From Drosophila persimilis (lineage: Eukaryota > Arthropoda > Insecta > Diptera > Drosophilidae), in NCBI RefSeq assembly GCF_003286085.1, contig NW_020825327.1, positions 620,001 through 684,000 on the forward strand: a stretch of 64,000 nt of DNA, written 5' to 3'. Below the pieces are notes generated by a model, which saw only the letters and a list, made by a program, of their open reading frames with translations, was not told the origin of the DNA and made no database searches. A program made the translations under genes and the position numbers. Of the stretch, positions 1 to 10,772 are shown one piece after another. Positions within the stretch are counted from its first letter, which is position 1. Each line of letters starts with the position of its first letter.

Positions 1-365
1 CCATTATAAAAATCTACAACTGTTCAATCCAATTAAATGAATTTACAATATCAAACACAATGTTAGATTTTGCCCAGAATGTTTATGTCAACAACAACAT
101 AACTAAAATAAAACCACTGTCGTATGTCCAAACTAATGAAATAATTATGCAATACACCACATATAGTAACCTATTACAAATAAGTCTACTAATTTCATTT
201 GTCATAATTATATTAGTACTACTAAGTTATGTAGCTGTTAAATTTACGAAAACTTCTAAAAGAGTCACGGTTAAATGTATAAACCCTATAATAGAAGCAG
301 AAGAGGAACCAACCTCAGCCACCGCACTTGACACCCCGTCACTATACCCGAGGGTAATCGCCTAG
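1..365 (+). CDS. env: env C-terminal part, ErrA copy 1
   Basis: This open frame enters from the left edge and ends just before the polypurine tract. It encodes the membrane-anchor end of an errantivirus envelope protein, a family related to the baculovirus F protein. A hydrophobic segment (about LLISFVIIILVLLSYVAV) is followed by a basic stretch and an acidic cytoplasmic tail ending in YPRVIA. The same tail is seen in the env of the copy at 53510-54925. In this family env is made from a spliced RNA and acts at the cell surface of follicle cells; that is family knowledge, not visible here. Confidence 0.85.
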   Translation, partial: IIKIYNCSIQLNEFTISNTMLDFAQNVYVNNNITKIKPLSYVQTNEIIMQYTTYSNLLQISLLISFVIIILVLLSYVAVKFTKTSKRVTVKCINPIIEAEEEPTSATALDTPSLYPRVIA

Positions 366-392
366 GGACAGGCTAATAACAAACGTTGGGGG

Positions 393-988
393 AGTGACAT
401 ATCCATAATTCTCCACATCCCATACACATTATGTTTATGTACAATTCATCCACCCCATCCACACAAGTAACAGGACCCCACTCAAGAATCAATAACTGTT
501 TCTTCCCATACTCCAAGCTAGGGCCCCCCATAATATAAACAATGGACCACATTGTTTCAGCAACATTAGAATCACGCCACTCTCGAGAAATCGATTCTTT
601 AGAATCACGCCACTCGTGAGGACCAATCAAAGCTAGACATAAAACCAAGGAGTATCACATTCCTAGCTCCGTCATGTAATGCAACACCGATCGCCAGCAG
701 TGGATGCCTTTCATCAAAGCCGACGCATCCCCAAATATCGATCCAGGCACGTACGCCACCGACACGAAGATGCAGCCGAGGAAAGCAACGCCCGAAGCCA
801 GAGTCGGGAGTTCCAAGAGAAGGGCTCATGGAAACTAGCCAGCAGCAGAGAGATCAGTTCCGTTTGAGACAAGCAGACCGAAAGTCAAGTCGGGGAATTC
901 ATTTAAATCTTGTGACATAAAGATATTTAAGTTTGTAAAATAAAAGTATTTTTTTAAAAACTTAAAATCGAGTTGCGGATATTTAACT
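393..988 (+). repeat. 3' LTR of ErrA copy 1
   Basis: A 596-bp LTR begins AGTGACATAT and ends ATTTAACT. It is preceded at 381-392 by a purine-rich tract (AAACGTTGGGGG) that would prime plus-strand synthesis. The same LTR occurs twice on the minus strand (52889-53482 and 59356-59949). Short open frames on either strand inside it are incidental. Confidence 0.93.
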
Positions 989-1790
989 ATATATATTCTT
1001 GATCAGCATTAAAAGCAAAGTCGATAGAGCCATATCTGTCGGTCCGTCCCTATGAGCGCCTAGTGCTCAGAGACTATAAGAGCTAGAGCAACGACAGTTT
1101 GTATCCAGACTTCTGTGACATGTCACTGTTACAGGCACCCACAAAGGTCGAAAATCTGTGGCATGCACAATTTCAAAGATACGAGAAAACGCAGAATCGT
1201 AGAGAATGATTATATCTTCTAGACTGTAAAATCTGAACTAGATCGTATAATTATTACAGCCAAAATGATGAAACAAATTTCATTCTCCTCGCTCTGTCTC
1301 TCTCTAACACACAGGTTTCATGGTCGGCTTTGCCTATTGCTAAAAGTGAGTTCCTAGATCTCAGAGACTATAAAAGCTAGAGCAACCAAATTTTTGATCC
1401 ACACTCCTGTGATATCGGACCTTGGCGAGCTAGTTTGTCATGGTCGGCTTTGCCTATTGCTAAAAGTAAGTTCCTAGATCTCAGAGACTATAAAAGCTAG
1501 AGCAACCAAATTTTTGATCCACACTCCTGTGATATCGGACCTTGACGAGCTAGTTTCAAAATTTCGCCACACCCCCTTTCGCCCCCGCAAAGAACGAAAA
1601 TCTGGGGCATCCACAAATCTCAGAGACTATTAAGGCTAGAGAAACCAAATTTGGTATCCACACTCCTGTAAGATGTCACTAAACAACGTATATCTCAAAA
1701 TTTCGTCGTCTGCCGGAGGAGAGCTATACTGACTTAGTATCGGGTATAAATGTAGAGTTGCGGTCGCCACAGCACCTCACAGCGATCCCT
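989..1790 (+). mobile_element. INE-1 / DINE-1 (Helitron-related) copy 1, 5'-cut by ErrA
   Basis: A non-coding INE-1-like element is recognised by its hallmark block TATATATTCTTGATCAGCAT followed by a GAGTCGAT-like box and repeated 'CTCAGAGACTATAAAAGCTAGAGCAACC' type blocks. Its start is cut off by the ErrA insertion at 988/989. A stretch of about 119 bp is duplicated in tandem (about 1319-1437 and 1439-1557). The same duplication is present in the copy at 44341 but not in the one at 62778. The 3' end is placed near 1790, after TATCGGGTATAAATGTAGAG; INE-1 makes no target duplication, so this limit is approximate. Confidence 0.8.
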
Positions 1791-1919
1791 TCCGTTTTTT
1801 TTTTAATTTCCGAATCGAGGAATGTAGACAGAGAGTTACTTTTAAAATTATGGAATCACAATATTTCAAACAAAATTTAAGCTTCATGGCGAACCAAGTT
1901 TGAGCTAAGAAAAACTATT
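1791..1919. other. Unassigned linker between INE-1 and BEL
   Basis: About 130 bp with a T-run follows the INE-1 3' end. It contains no open frame I can assign, and the same linker is present at about 45266-45404 in the sister block. It may be residual INE-1 tail or filler DNA at the BEL/INE-1 junction. Confidence 0.4.
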
Positions 1920-2355
1920 CAGTTCGGATCTACCCAAATCTGCCAATACATCTTGGTGATGTCAGCATTGAAGACGTACCGTTAGTAGCGCCACTTCAGG
2001 ATCTGAAGGGTTAAGTCGGACTGGAGGGTCGGACAGGGTCGGTGTGCAGAAGATCATTCAAGCTGATACCGTTAGTCGACGGGCTGGATGCGTGTAATAC
2101 TACGCGGACTTTCGTGGTGGTGCTATCAGGCTTGAAGACAGCGTGGTGCGGCAGGTAGTAGGTTGAGGACCAATGAATCGGAGGAACTTCTGTCATGTGA
2201 TCAAGGTCTAGGTATTCTTGGATCACGGACTCGTACTGCGCTTGTAAGGTAGAGTCTCTTTTTAAACGATTTTCGTTCCACAAAAACTGAGTCAGGGCAA
2301 TCGACCTTGAATACCCCAGATCGGATCCGAGACGATCTGGGTCACGGAACGGCAA
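1920..2355 (-). pseudogene. BEL/Pao reverse transcriptase, N-terminal part, copy 1
   Basis: The translated minus strand contains EYLDLDHMTEVP, then YYLPHHAVFKPDSTTTKVRV and NGISLNDLLHTDPV. This is the characteristic start of BEL/Pao reverse transcriptase. Further on, a MYRQIW-like stretch is recognisable near the INE-1 junction. The rest of pol is absent in this copy and in its sister. Confidence 0.75.
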
Positions 2356-3260
2356 CGCGACAACGTACTTTCCATTCGACGTTCTCGAAGTGGTTCGGAG
2401 GAAAATGCTTTAGCAGTAGGCATCCGACTCGCCTACGATTTTCACCGGTAGTGTCTCCACCTCCCAAAACTTGGTAAGAAGCTGATCTAAGGGAGCCTCT
2501 AGCTCGTTCGAAACTTGCGTAGAGAAGGATGAAATACTGCTTTGTACAGTATTGGGCACTGGGCCGGTAAATACCCACCCGAAAATGGTTTCCTGCTCGA
2601 GGAGAGAGCCACAGATATTGGTCTGTGAGCCGCTTAACAGGATGGACGGAAGGATATCCGCTCCAATATGGACATCTATTTGTGAACTCTCGTGGAAGGT
2701 CGGGTCTGCCCATGCAAGGCTCGGCAGGTCTCGCAACGAAGTTTGCAGAATCGGATGGGATGGCAGGTGACCCGCCAGTTTCGGCAGAACATAGGCCGTG
2801 GCGTTTAAGTGCAAGTCCGGCCTCGTCGTGGAATGGATGGCAAAATGACAGATCTTCGTGGATTGAGCGGATACTGTCCGATTGAGGCCCGAGACTTGTG
2901 CCTGGATAAGTCGGAACGGTAACTTGATTATATTAAAAAGACGTTCCGTGATAAACGTTGCCTCGGATCCCGGGGCGCTCGATTAGAGCGCGGGCGCGGA
3001 AATTTGTCCCCAGGTGGCAAATATTAATGATTGCTGTTCCCAGAAGGACAGCTCTTTGGCCGGAGGCGAAATAATTTTGAACGCTGGGTGGCGCGTCGGA
3101 AGAACGTGGACTCGGTACGACTGGGGAAGTGGAATCACGGGCGATTGGAGTGCCACGGTGCAGCAGCGTGTGGTGTCGGTCCCCACAACTGCGAAACAGT
3201 TGAGACAAAGCTGCTTTTGTTTGATGCAGCTGGCACGAGCATCAGCGTTCATTTGGAGAA
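2350..3260 (-). pseudogene. BEL/Pao nucleocapsid- and protease-like region, copy 1
   Basis: Reading down the minus strand, a Cys-rich stretch (CIKQKQLCLNCFA) recalls the BEL zinc knuckles. It is followed at about 2410-2814 by a BEL-type aspartic-protease-like part (DUF1758-like), recognisable by IDVHIGADILPSIL and by ETIFGWVFTGPV. This is a broken part of the fossil and is shared with 49658-50568 in the sister block. Confidence 0.65.
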
Positions 3261-3413
3261 AGTGCGGGCATAGCCGGATTGGGTGATTCTCTTTCCCGCA
3301 AAGATCACGCTCTCCGGTTCGGATTTACGGTTGTCTCGAAGGAGTGAACCCTCCGAGGAACAGGACTCCCTTGGGAACGGAACGGGTTGCTTCGGGAAGG
3401 TGGCGGATTCGGA

Positions 3414-4565
3414 TCACCTTTCGGACTGTGTGAAGCGGACGGGTTGCCCTCGATGGCTTCGAGCGTCAGGTATCTCTGGCTCCTTCCACGAAGGCATCTC
3501 TTTCTTTGTGGTGACGGAATCTTCCCACAAAGCCCGGGTCACCTTCGGTAATTTGGAGGCACAAATAGTCACCAGCAAGCTGTCCCAGTTTTCGGCGGAG
3601 ACCTTTGAGTGGGCCAGTGCGGTTAAAACCCCTTGGATGGTGCTGAGAAGCTCCTTTAGCGCACGACCTGACTCGGTACCAACGGAAGCCAATGAAAGGA
3701 GGATATTTATTTGGTTAGTCACCAGGAGCCTGTTATTTTCGTACCGGTCCTGAAGGGCATTCCAGGCAGCCTCGAAGCCGTCATTTGTGAGTGGGGACTT
3801 TTCCACTATGGCCTTCGGATCACCACTGGTCTTAGTGGTGAGGTGGTATAGCTTCTCCACGGGAGACAGCCTGGGATTCTGTATGTAGATCGCAGTAAAC
3901 AGGTATCGGAACGTAGGCCAGCGTACGTAATCCCCAGCGAAAACTTCGATGTCGCATGGGGGGAGTCTGCAGCCGCCGTGGAAATCTGGCTGTGCGGAGG
4001 GACGGACTGCTGGTTGTTGGAGCTGATCAGTGAGATCAGCAACGCACTGTTCGTACACCGTAAAACAGTCATCGAACTTCGATTGAAGGTTCGCTTCAGC
4101 CTGCGCACCGTCTTCAGCCACAACCGCGAAACAATTTTTGTGCTCTGCCTCAACCTCCGCCCACATGCTTCGGATTTGGTCACGGTGTACCGTGGCAAGA
4201 GAGGCAGATGGAGTGCGGGGATTCGGAAGGTTTATTCGCTCTCCGAAATGCATAAGTTTGCGTGAGGCTGCTTCAAATGTAGCCATTGCTGTAGTGGCAG
4301 CGGAGTGAGCCATTGTGTGGGAGGGTCGAGAATGGCTTGGACTGCTTTGCGTACGCGCTGGCACCTTAAGTGTGACCGGCGACGGGAATAGGACCGATCT
4401 GGTCTTCGCTCCCGCGGAGCTTGTGGTGGGCCCGGGAGTACTGGATGACTTAACTTTGCGAGTCACCGAGGTGGGTGTTTCTGGGGCGGACGAGCTGCGT
4501 GGTCTTCTGAAACTTGGAGAGGCCACGGACAAAAGTTTTTTGCTCTCTTCACGCCCTGTTGGCAT
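3414..4565 (-). CDS. gag: BEL/Pao Gag (DUF1759-type) region, copy 1
   Basis: A 383-codon frame shows the Gag core of BEL/Pao elements. A Ser/Pro-rich N-terminus is followed by a coiled region. The conserved block then appears: 'F-G-D-Y-x-x-W' around WPTFRYLFTAIYIQNP, then LSPVEKLYHL and AAWNALQDRYEN. Gag would form the virus-like particle in the cytoplasm. Downstream on the same strand a cysteine-rich nucleocapsid-like part (about 2930-3260) follows. The element is a fossil, and the frame here is one of its parts. Confidence 0.8.
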   Translation of the reverse strand: MPTGREESKKLLSVASPSFRRPRSSSAPETPTSVTRKVKSSSTPGPTTSSAGAKTRSVLFPSPVTLKVPARTQSSPSHSRPSHTMAHSAATTAMATFEAASRKLMHFGERINLPNPRTPSASLATVHRDQIRSMWAEVEAEHKNCFAVVAEDGAQAEANLQSKFDDCFTVYEQCVADLTDQLQQPAVRPSAQPDFHGGCRLPPCDIEVFAGDYVRWPTFRYLFTAIYIQNPRLSPVEKLYHLTTKTSGDPKAIVEKSPLTNDGFEAAWNALQDRYENNRLLVTNQINILLSLASVGTESGRALKELLSTIQGVLTALAHSKVSAENWDSLLVTICASKLPKVTRALWEDSVTTKKEMPSWKEPEIPDARSHRGQPVRFTQSER

Positions 4566-6096
4566 ATTCGGAAATCACACGAAGAAAGGAGAACAAACTC
4601 CAACTCGGATGAGGAAGTGTGGAGCGAATGGCCACAACCTTGGTTGTATACGGAGATTAGGATGAAAATTGAGGATGAACAATAATATTGAGGCACGAGG
4701 TATCAATATATAGAGTCGGTTGCAAACGGCCGTCTAAAATAATATACCCTCGAAATGCAGGGTAGCGCGTAACTTGACGCTCAGTTACGGTCAAGCGCGG
4801 CACCGAAAAATGTTCTCCCACCAACAACAACGCAAGCGAACACGGTGGAAAAGCGAAAGCGAAAGAAAAAACGAAACGAATGCACCGCTGCTGCTGCTTG
4901 GATGTGTGTGCGTATGGATGTAAGTGCTATGTACGGTGCCTTGAGTTAACGCAATTGAACAACGGGTACAAAACGGTAACCGTTTTAAAAACAAGAGATG
5001 TTTATGTATATAGATATTCAAGAATATGCTACTTTAAAAAGAATGCGTACTTATGAATATGTAAATTAATATGTGCCGGGCGTATGAAATCGTGTATTAT
5101 GTTATGGACAATATAATTAGTTAAGAAAGGGGCGACGTAGTAACCTGTGTTAATTTATATATGTATGTAATTATAAAACCAAAAAACTGTAGGCTATTGG
5201 ACATGCATGGAATAAACACCAAGGTGACTGCAAGAATCTGTGCAGAATATGTATGTGCATATGTATGTACGTTTGTCAGCCGCCAAAACTCAGCTGGTAG
5301 CTGGGAGAGGAAGGCAGATGAGTTACCGACAGATATGCATACATATGTGTATGAATGTAAGCGCTGGATCGGAGGCGGATAAAATTGGTCTTGCTGCAGG
5401 TGAATTCTTTTTATTTCACTGTGGCACAACTGATTGCACAGACAACGGAACTATAAGCACGACCGTTGTATTGGGTGTGTAGATGTGGGTATATACGAGC
5501 ACTCGAAGAAGCGGAGAGCGCCCGGAATTGCCTGGAAAAATATGGCGCCGTCGATAGAACGGTAAAAGGAAAGACGCGGCACGTATATATATGTATATAT
5601 GTCCAGCCGAATTGGACCAGGAGGTGAGGATCCACTGGAGATGGGCTGATGGGGAATCCGTACTTATCTTGGAGGTGGGGAATTATCCGCCGGTGCTTGC
5701 TGGGGTGGACTTCTCCTTATGTTTAGGCGAAGATCCGGCTCGAAGGACCAATATTTGTAGTGGGGCGGACGAAGCTCAAGTCTCCAACGACGATATGGAT
5801 GATCCAGTGCTACCTCCTAGTAGCCGTCGCAGGAAAAGAAATGCCGTGGTGCTTCGGGGTATATATGTATGTAGTATTTATTTCGGGGGTCGCGCGGTAG
5901 ATCGGGCGTTTGAAACGGGGGTTGAAACGTAACTAAGCTAGGCCTTATGATCTATGCTCTATGATGGCTTGAGCGCCGGGTGGATCGTGGATCGTAAAAT
6001 CTCCCGAGCGCCCCTCCGAGCGCGCGAGAGCGAGCTGGGACCGGAGCGCACGAAGTTGGCACAGTGCGCGGCACTCATCTGCTGCTGTCCTGAACA
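4566..6096 (-). repeat. BEL 5' LTR plus leader (copy 1); inner LTR limit not placed
   Basis: This non-coding stretch lies between BEL gag and ErrB. The outer LTR edge is clear (TGTTCAGGAC on the minus strand, 6096). The inner edge could not be fixed because no second LTR or clear primer site is visible. It contains microsatellite-like TATATATATGTATATATG at about 5583-5600, which is the site where ErrA inserted in the sister copy. Open frames here look incidental. Confidence 0.6.
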
Positions 6097-6228
6097 ATCT
6101 TAATCATGTTGTAGCTCCAGATTCCTAGTACTCTCTTCGGGTACTCTGCAATTATCGTATTTACTTTTATTAGATTTTTTCTTGCTTTTGAATTTCATTT
6201 TATAGTGGGTGATTTTCCTCTTCAAAGT
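6097..6228 (-). mobile_element. ErrB errantivirus fragment (block 1), left of the I element
   Basis: A short stretch of ErrB pol end/env start identical in layout to 60458-60589 in block 2. It ends with the 14-bp target TTCCTCTTCAAAGT (6215-6228), which recurs at 36299-36312, where ErrB resumes. Confidence 0.75.
6215..6228. repeat. Target-site duplication of the I element (left)
   Basis: TTCCTCTTCAAAGT, identical to 36299-36312. Block 2 has one copy of the site, at about 60576-60589. Confidence 0.9.
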
Positions 6229-6391
6229 TTATTATTATTATTATTAAATAATGCTAATAGCTAGTTAAAACTAAATATTAACAGAAGTTGGAGCTATAGC
6301 TACTGAGGCCTTAAGCTCTAGGGTAATTGGGTCAGATTTTATACATATATACAAAGATGTTGGGATGAGTATTTATTTACAGTATGTTCGG

Positions 6392-7519
6392 TTATATATT
6401 GTGGAGGATATTTGCGGTTTGAAGGAATTTGAGGATAATTTTGGAATTTGAGTTGGCGGGGTTTGCGATAAGTTGCATGGGGTCGTTGTTATTAAATGAT
6501 AGCGACCTCACCTTTCCTGGTGAGAGTGAGGGACAGGTGTATAGTGTGTGTCGTAAGTCTATGTAAGCGTTGTGGCACATGAACATTGCCCAGCATGTTT
6601 TGTCAATGTAGTGGGCGTTGGTCAGCTTGGTGTGGCCCAGTCTCAGTCTATTAAATATGACCTGGTGCTTTCTATTAAGGATATTGTTTTTGGGTGGGGT
6701 GTTATTGGTAGCGAGGTTGCTAATTTGTTGGTACCATGTAGAGGTGTTTGTGAGGAGGTCAGTTTGTTTGGATTGGAGGATTTTTTTTAGGAAGTGTGCA
6801 ATATCGGTAGAGTTGTGGTTTGGGGTGTAGATAAGGGGAAATTTGGCGTTCATTTTGGCTGTAGAGTCGGCGAATTCGTTGCCTTTTATGCCTATGTGAC
6901 TGGGTATCCAGATTATTAGGATCTTAGGGAAGTGGGTGGATAATAGGTTTCTGATCGAGGAGGCGTAGTAGGAGTGATTGTTGGGGTTCCTGATTGAGGT
7001 GATAGAGGAGAGGGAGTCGGTGCAGATAGCATATTTTCCACGTTTATATCGGGTAAATAAGATGGCTTTGTGTATTGCAATTATTTCGCTGGAGAGTACA
7101 GATGAGTATGTTGGCAGCAATCCAGTTTTTATTACTGCTGACTCGTTTGTAACACAGTAGCTGGTAATGCCCCCGGCTTTGGAGCCGTCTGTGTAAAGGA
7201 AGTTGTGTTTGAGGAGAGCTGATTTGATAGAGTGGAAAAGTTGGTGGAAGACTATTGTAGGGGTAGTGTTTTTGTTGTGATTGGAGAGGTTGATGTTTGT
7301 TGATTTGTGGATGTTAAGGATGTTGAATTTTTTGGATGTGGAGGTTCTGATTGGGGAAAAAGGGATGAGGTGTTTTTGGGACACTTGTATGGCTCTGTCT
7401 ACCGTGCTGAGCAGTCGGTGTTTTCTTTTATGGCTTTTGGTAAGGGTATTTAGGGGGGTGGATTCCGTGGATGAGGTTTTTGGAGATTTTCCCAGTAAGG
7501 TAGTCTCGTTTGCTTTCAA
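6392..7519 (-). pseudogene. I element ORF2, RNase H and C-terminal part
   Basis: A 375-codon frame carries a complete-looking RNase H domain: LYTDGSKAGG (first Asp), SEIIAIHKA (Glu), CTDSLSSI (Asp) and IIWIPSHIGIKGNEFADS (His/Asp). A Cys/His-rich tail follows (CWAMFMCHNAYIDLRHTLYTC). RNase H removes the RNA strand of the RNA-DNA hybrid during target-primed reverse transcription. The frame overlaps the preceding thumb/connection piece (7428-7703) in another phase, so a frameshift separates them. The stop at 6392 leaves a 3' UTR of about 160 bp before the TAA tail. Confidence 0.8.
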
Positions 7520-7773
7520 TGGTGAAGATGTTGGTTTCAGCTAGCATATTATTTATGGGGGTGGTACGGAATGCTCCAAGGGCGGCTCTTATTGCTGTGT
7601 TTGGGATGGTTTTTAGGCGGTTAAGTTGGGATTCGGGAGCAAATCCATATATGGGAAGGCAGAAATCTATTTTGGAAATGATTATGGATTTTATGATTTG
7701 CACTAATGATGAAGTGTGGCAGTTATATTTAAATGAAGACAGGTGTTTGATAATGCCTAGTGGCTTAGCAAGG

Positions 7774-9271
7774 TCAATTTTGAGTTTGTTGATGTGAGAG
7801 ATTGGGACTTTTTTGTTTGTTGTGATTGATGAGTAGGTGGAAGTCGTCGGCGTGCGCGCAAAATTTGATTTGTTTGTAGAGGGAGATGATATCGCTGAGT
7901 GAGTTGTAAGCTATGAGGAAAAGAATAACGGAGATTGGGGAGCCTTGGGGAATGCCATTATTTAGAGGGAAGATATTTGATAGGCTTCTGCCGGTTTTGA
8001 CGAGGATTTTCCTGTTGGACATAAAGTTCGTAACATAATTAAGTATTCGTGGCCCTACTTTCCATTTTTTTAGTTGGTTTATTACGGTGTGAATACCAAT
8101 TCTGTCGAAGGCTTTGGTGAAGTCCAGCGAGATGACTGTGAGGTGTTTTTTCAGGGCGATAGCTCTGGTAGCTAGATGGTCTACATAAAGTAGACTGTCT
8201 AGATTTGCCTCTTTTGAACCCTAGTTGGTTGTTGTGGATCAGGTTATTAAAAACAAACCACCACAACCTTTTTGCAAAAATCTTGTCCTGAGTTTTGGCT
8301 AGGCATGAGTTTAGAGAGATGGGTTTGTAAGATTTGATGTCGGTTTGGGGTTTTTGTGGTTTTAAGATGGGAAGGACTAGGCTGAGTTTAAGGGATTGTG
8401 GGATGGAGGAGTCGAGTATCTTGTTGTAGAGGGTTAGGATTCTGGTTTTGAGTGGGTAGGGTGAGTTCTTTAGCATAGAGTAAGAAATTCGGTCAAGACC
8501 AGGAGTGTTGCCTTTCAAAGTGGACAGTGCTGATGTGTATTCGATTAATGTTATGTCTTTCTCGATTTCTAGGGCTGCTGTTGTTGGGTTGTAGTTAGAA
8601 GGGATATTAATGAGGAGTTTGTTGGACAGGAATGTTGGGGAGAAGTTGAGGTCGTCTGCTTCTTCTGACCATGTCTGGGCAAAGGAGTTGGCTATTTCGG
8701 ATTGACAGGTTGTTTGTGATTGGGTGTGCGGGTTGTGAATGGCATGGATATTTTTAGTGGGGTAAAGACCGCAGAAACGTCTGATTTTGGACCATGTTGT
8801 GGTTGGATCTGAGTTAGGCTGTATATGGGTTGTGAACTCAAGGATCGATTTTCGTTTGGCTTCTCTAATTGCTCTTTTAAAACTCGCTTTTGATTTTTTG
8901 TATTCTATGATGTTATGGTTGCTTATGTTGTGCTTGAGGTAGTTCCATTTTGCGACTTTGTCTCTTTTGAGGAGTGAAAGTTGTTTGTTCCGCCAGGGAA
9001 CAGTGCGGGTGAGAGAGAAGGTGGTGTTTTGTGGGATAGAAAGGTGGGCACTTTGGATAAGTATTTTTTTTATTAGGGCGGCTTCTCTATTGACATTGTT
9101 ATTTGATTGGGTTGTGGAGATGAAGCGGGCTAAATGTTTCCTGAAGAGATCCCAGTCTGCGTTTTTGAGATTGAAAGTCGGTTTTAGTGGTGAAGGGGGA
9201 GGGGGGATAGGGAGAGGGAGTGTTGAATAGTGAAAGTAAGATGGGAAAGTGGTCAGAACCGTAAAGGTCAT
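7774..9271 (-). pseudogene. I element ORF2, reverse transcriptase region
   Basis: The reverse transcriptase spans two main frames (8039-9271 and 7774-8022). The first has GNTPGLDRISYSMLKNSP and LSLVLPILKPQKP; the second has NGIPQGSPISVILFLIAYNS and the catalytic AHADDFHLLI. The AxxDD box begins Ala-His-Ala rather than the usual Tyr-Ala. Motif A (SLDFTKAFDRIGIH, about 8095-8135) is read in a different phase from the part upstream. At least one frameshift therefore lies in the fingers/palm, and another near the C-rich run at about 9195-9215 separates the endonuclease end from this part. Confidence 0.8.
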
Positions 9272-9412
9272 CTATCACTTCCCAGAGGATCTCTGGAGCA
9301 ATTCTGGATGTTGCAAGTGAGAGATCGATGTGGGTAAATGTATTGTGTGTTGAGAAGTGGGTCGGAGTATTGTCATTTAGTAGGATGAAGTTCGAGCGGT
9401 CTAGGAATGAGG

Positions 9413-9865
9413 CTATTGTTTCCCTCTGCAGTTGGCCTTAGGTGAGCCCCAGTAAGGGTGCCAGCTGTTGAAGTCTCCTAGGACAATGGTGTGGTCGTTT
9501 GCCGGGGTGAGGACGTTTTGGAGGTTACGGGTGTTGAAGGATTTGTTAGGGGAGATGTAGGCGGATATGATATTGTGATTTGATTTGGACCTTATGGTGA
9601 CGCCTACTGCGTCAAAGTCTGCGTTGAGTTGAATTTGGGTATGGGAGATGGAGTTGTGAATAAGGAGATCTGTGCCACCGAAAGCATTTGTGGGGTTGTT
9701 GTTGCAGTATAGGCTAAAGTTAATTGGGATTGGGAGTGAGATGGGGTTCGTTATGTGGGTTTCCTGTAATGCAATAATTTGAGGTTTGTGGGATTTCATG
9801 AGTGTTTGTAGTTCTATATAATTATTCTTGTATCCGTGGATGTTCCATTGGATTATTTTGAGCAT
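9413..9865 (-). pseudogene. I element ORF2, endonuclease N-terminal part
   Basis: The start MLKIIQWNIHGYKNN and the block IIALQETHI give the Asn and Glu boxes of an AP-type endonuclease that nicks the target. VLGDFNSWHPYWGS supplies the Asp-x-Asn box. The last box, GSDHFPILL, is recognisable at about 9240-9265 in another phase, so this domain is frameshifted after about 150 codons. The ATG at 9863-9865 fits the usual start of I-type ORF2. Confidence 0.8.
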
Positions 9866-9946
9866 TATATGTTAGTGGGAGTAGTGTTTTGTTTTCTTAG
9901 TGATAGGGCTTAGTGATAATTACTAGTTTGGGTTGATATTTAAAGA

Positions 9947-10772
9947 TCATCTTCGCTGTAAATTTGGTTTGCTAATGCAAAGGGTTGGGTTTGCGTTTGG
10001 GGTCTTATTTTTTTCAGTTTTATCTTTGGCTTTGAGGTGTTTGGCAACCAGGTTAAGTTTGTCTTTTTCCTTAGTCTTCTTAGTTACTGAGTTTACGGTC
10101 AGAATCTTGGATAGTTTTCGAGTTTTTGGTATTTTTAGCGGTTTCCGTAGTTTCGATGTCCATATCCATTTCATGTTGTTGACTGGGGGGGTGTAGTTGG
10201 GATGAAGTTGGCTTAGGGTTGATTGGATGTGTGTTTGGGGTGATGTCTCCGTAGTCTTTGATTGGTCTTATTTGGTGTGATTGGTTATAGGTGGGCAATG
10301 ATGAGGTAGATGTTTCAGTGTTATGAGGTTTTGGTTGTTGATGGCGGGCTACTTCAGCGTATTGTGTGGATTGATGGGGCCTCCGTTGGTTTTAAATTTT
10401 CTTTGCGGTAGTGAAATCTACTTTTTCGATGGTTTTGATTATTATTGTAGGTATTCTGAATATCGGTGTTGAATTTGCAGTTACTGCACAACTTTGGCTT
10501 GAAGCATAATTCATCGTCAGGATGTACTTTCGAGCAGTTAATACAGATCTGCAGCATTTAGAAGGGTGGCCATATTTTTGGCAATTTTGGCATTTAGGGG
10601 CGAGGTGTTTGTATCCGATCATTAAATGTTGGGGTAGAGTTGGTGCGTCGAATGTAACGACGATGATTCCGGTTTCTTGGAGCACGTTGTCTTTCTGTTT
10701 AAGTATTTTGGTTGCATCAATGACTTTTTGAAGTTTGAGCTATTTTTTTAAATCAATGTTACGGAATTCGTT
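9947..10772 (-). pseudogene. I element ORF1, C-terminal part with zinc knuckles
   Basis: This nucleic-acid-binding Gag-like ORF1 contains CQNCQKYGHPSKCC, CINCSKVHPDDELC and a further CSNC motif, i.e. two to three CCHC-type knuckles, then a Lys-rich tail (KKTKEKDKLN). It is read in more than one phase (10392-10685, 10354-10557, 9947-10298), so it is frameshifted. It is cut at 10772 by the LOA insertion; the N-terminal part continues at 35802. Confidence 0.7.
10760..10772. repeat. Target-site duplication of LOA copy 1 (left)
   Basis: TACGGAATTCGTT, identical to 35789-35801. It lies within ORF1 of the I element. Confidence 0.9.

Larger units (their letters stand above)
1..988 (+). mobile_element. 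17.6/297/tom-type errantivirus (ErrA copy 1), 3' part at window edge
   Basis: This is the right-hand end of an LTR errantivirus on the plus strand: env C-terminus, polypurine tract and 3' LTR. It matches the complete copy at 52889-59949 (minus strand) almost base for base. The element ends with AACT at 988 and is followed by ATAT, as expected for insertion into a TATATA-type target. The flanking sequence continues as INE-1 (TATATATTCTTGATCAGCAT), so the insertion lies inside INE-1. The 5' part lies outside the window. The copy looks young because it is so close to the other copy. Whether the rest is whole cannot be told. Confidence 0.9.
1920..6096 (-). mobile_element. BEL/Pao LTR retrotransposon fragment (copy 1)
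   Basis: On the minus strand this holds a 5' LTR and leader (about 4566-6096), gag, nucleocapsid-like, protease-like and the start of reverse transcriptase, where it stops against the INE-1 side. Its 5' edge reads TGTTCAGGACAGC on the minus strand at 6096 and abuts ErrB sequence, so BEL went into ErrB. The other end and any target duplication are gone. The coding part is broken, with several breaks. A near-identical copy lies in the sister block (45405-60457, itself interrupted twice). Both share the same inner end, so they descend from one damaged ancestor. Confidence 0.85.

Noticed and set aside
605-867. Short frames on both strands inside the ErrA LTR, recurring at 53008-53261 and 59475-59728
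   Set aside because: Repeated only because the LTR repeats; LTRs of this group are non-coding.
3283-3753. Plus-strand frames opposite BEL gag (also 50591-51061 and 51019-51573)
   Set aside because: Shadows of the minus-strand Gag frame; no domain recognised.
5591-5932. Possible host exon (113 codons, plus strand), repeated in part at 59694-60104
   Set aside because: Lies within the BEL LTR/leader, is partly antisense to it, varies between the two copies and shows no domain.
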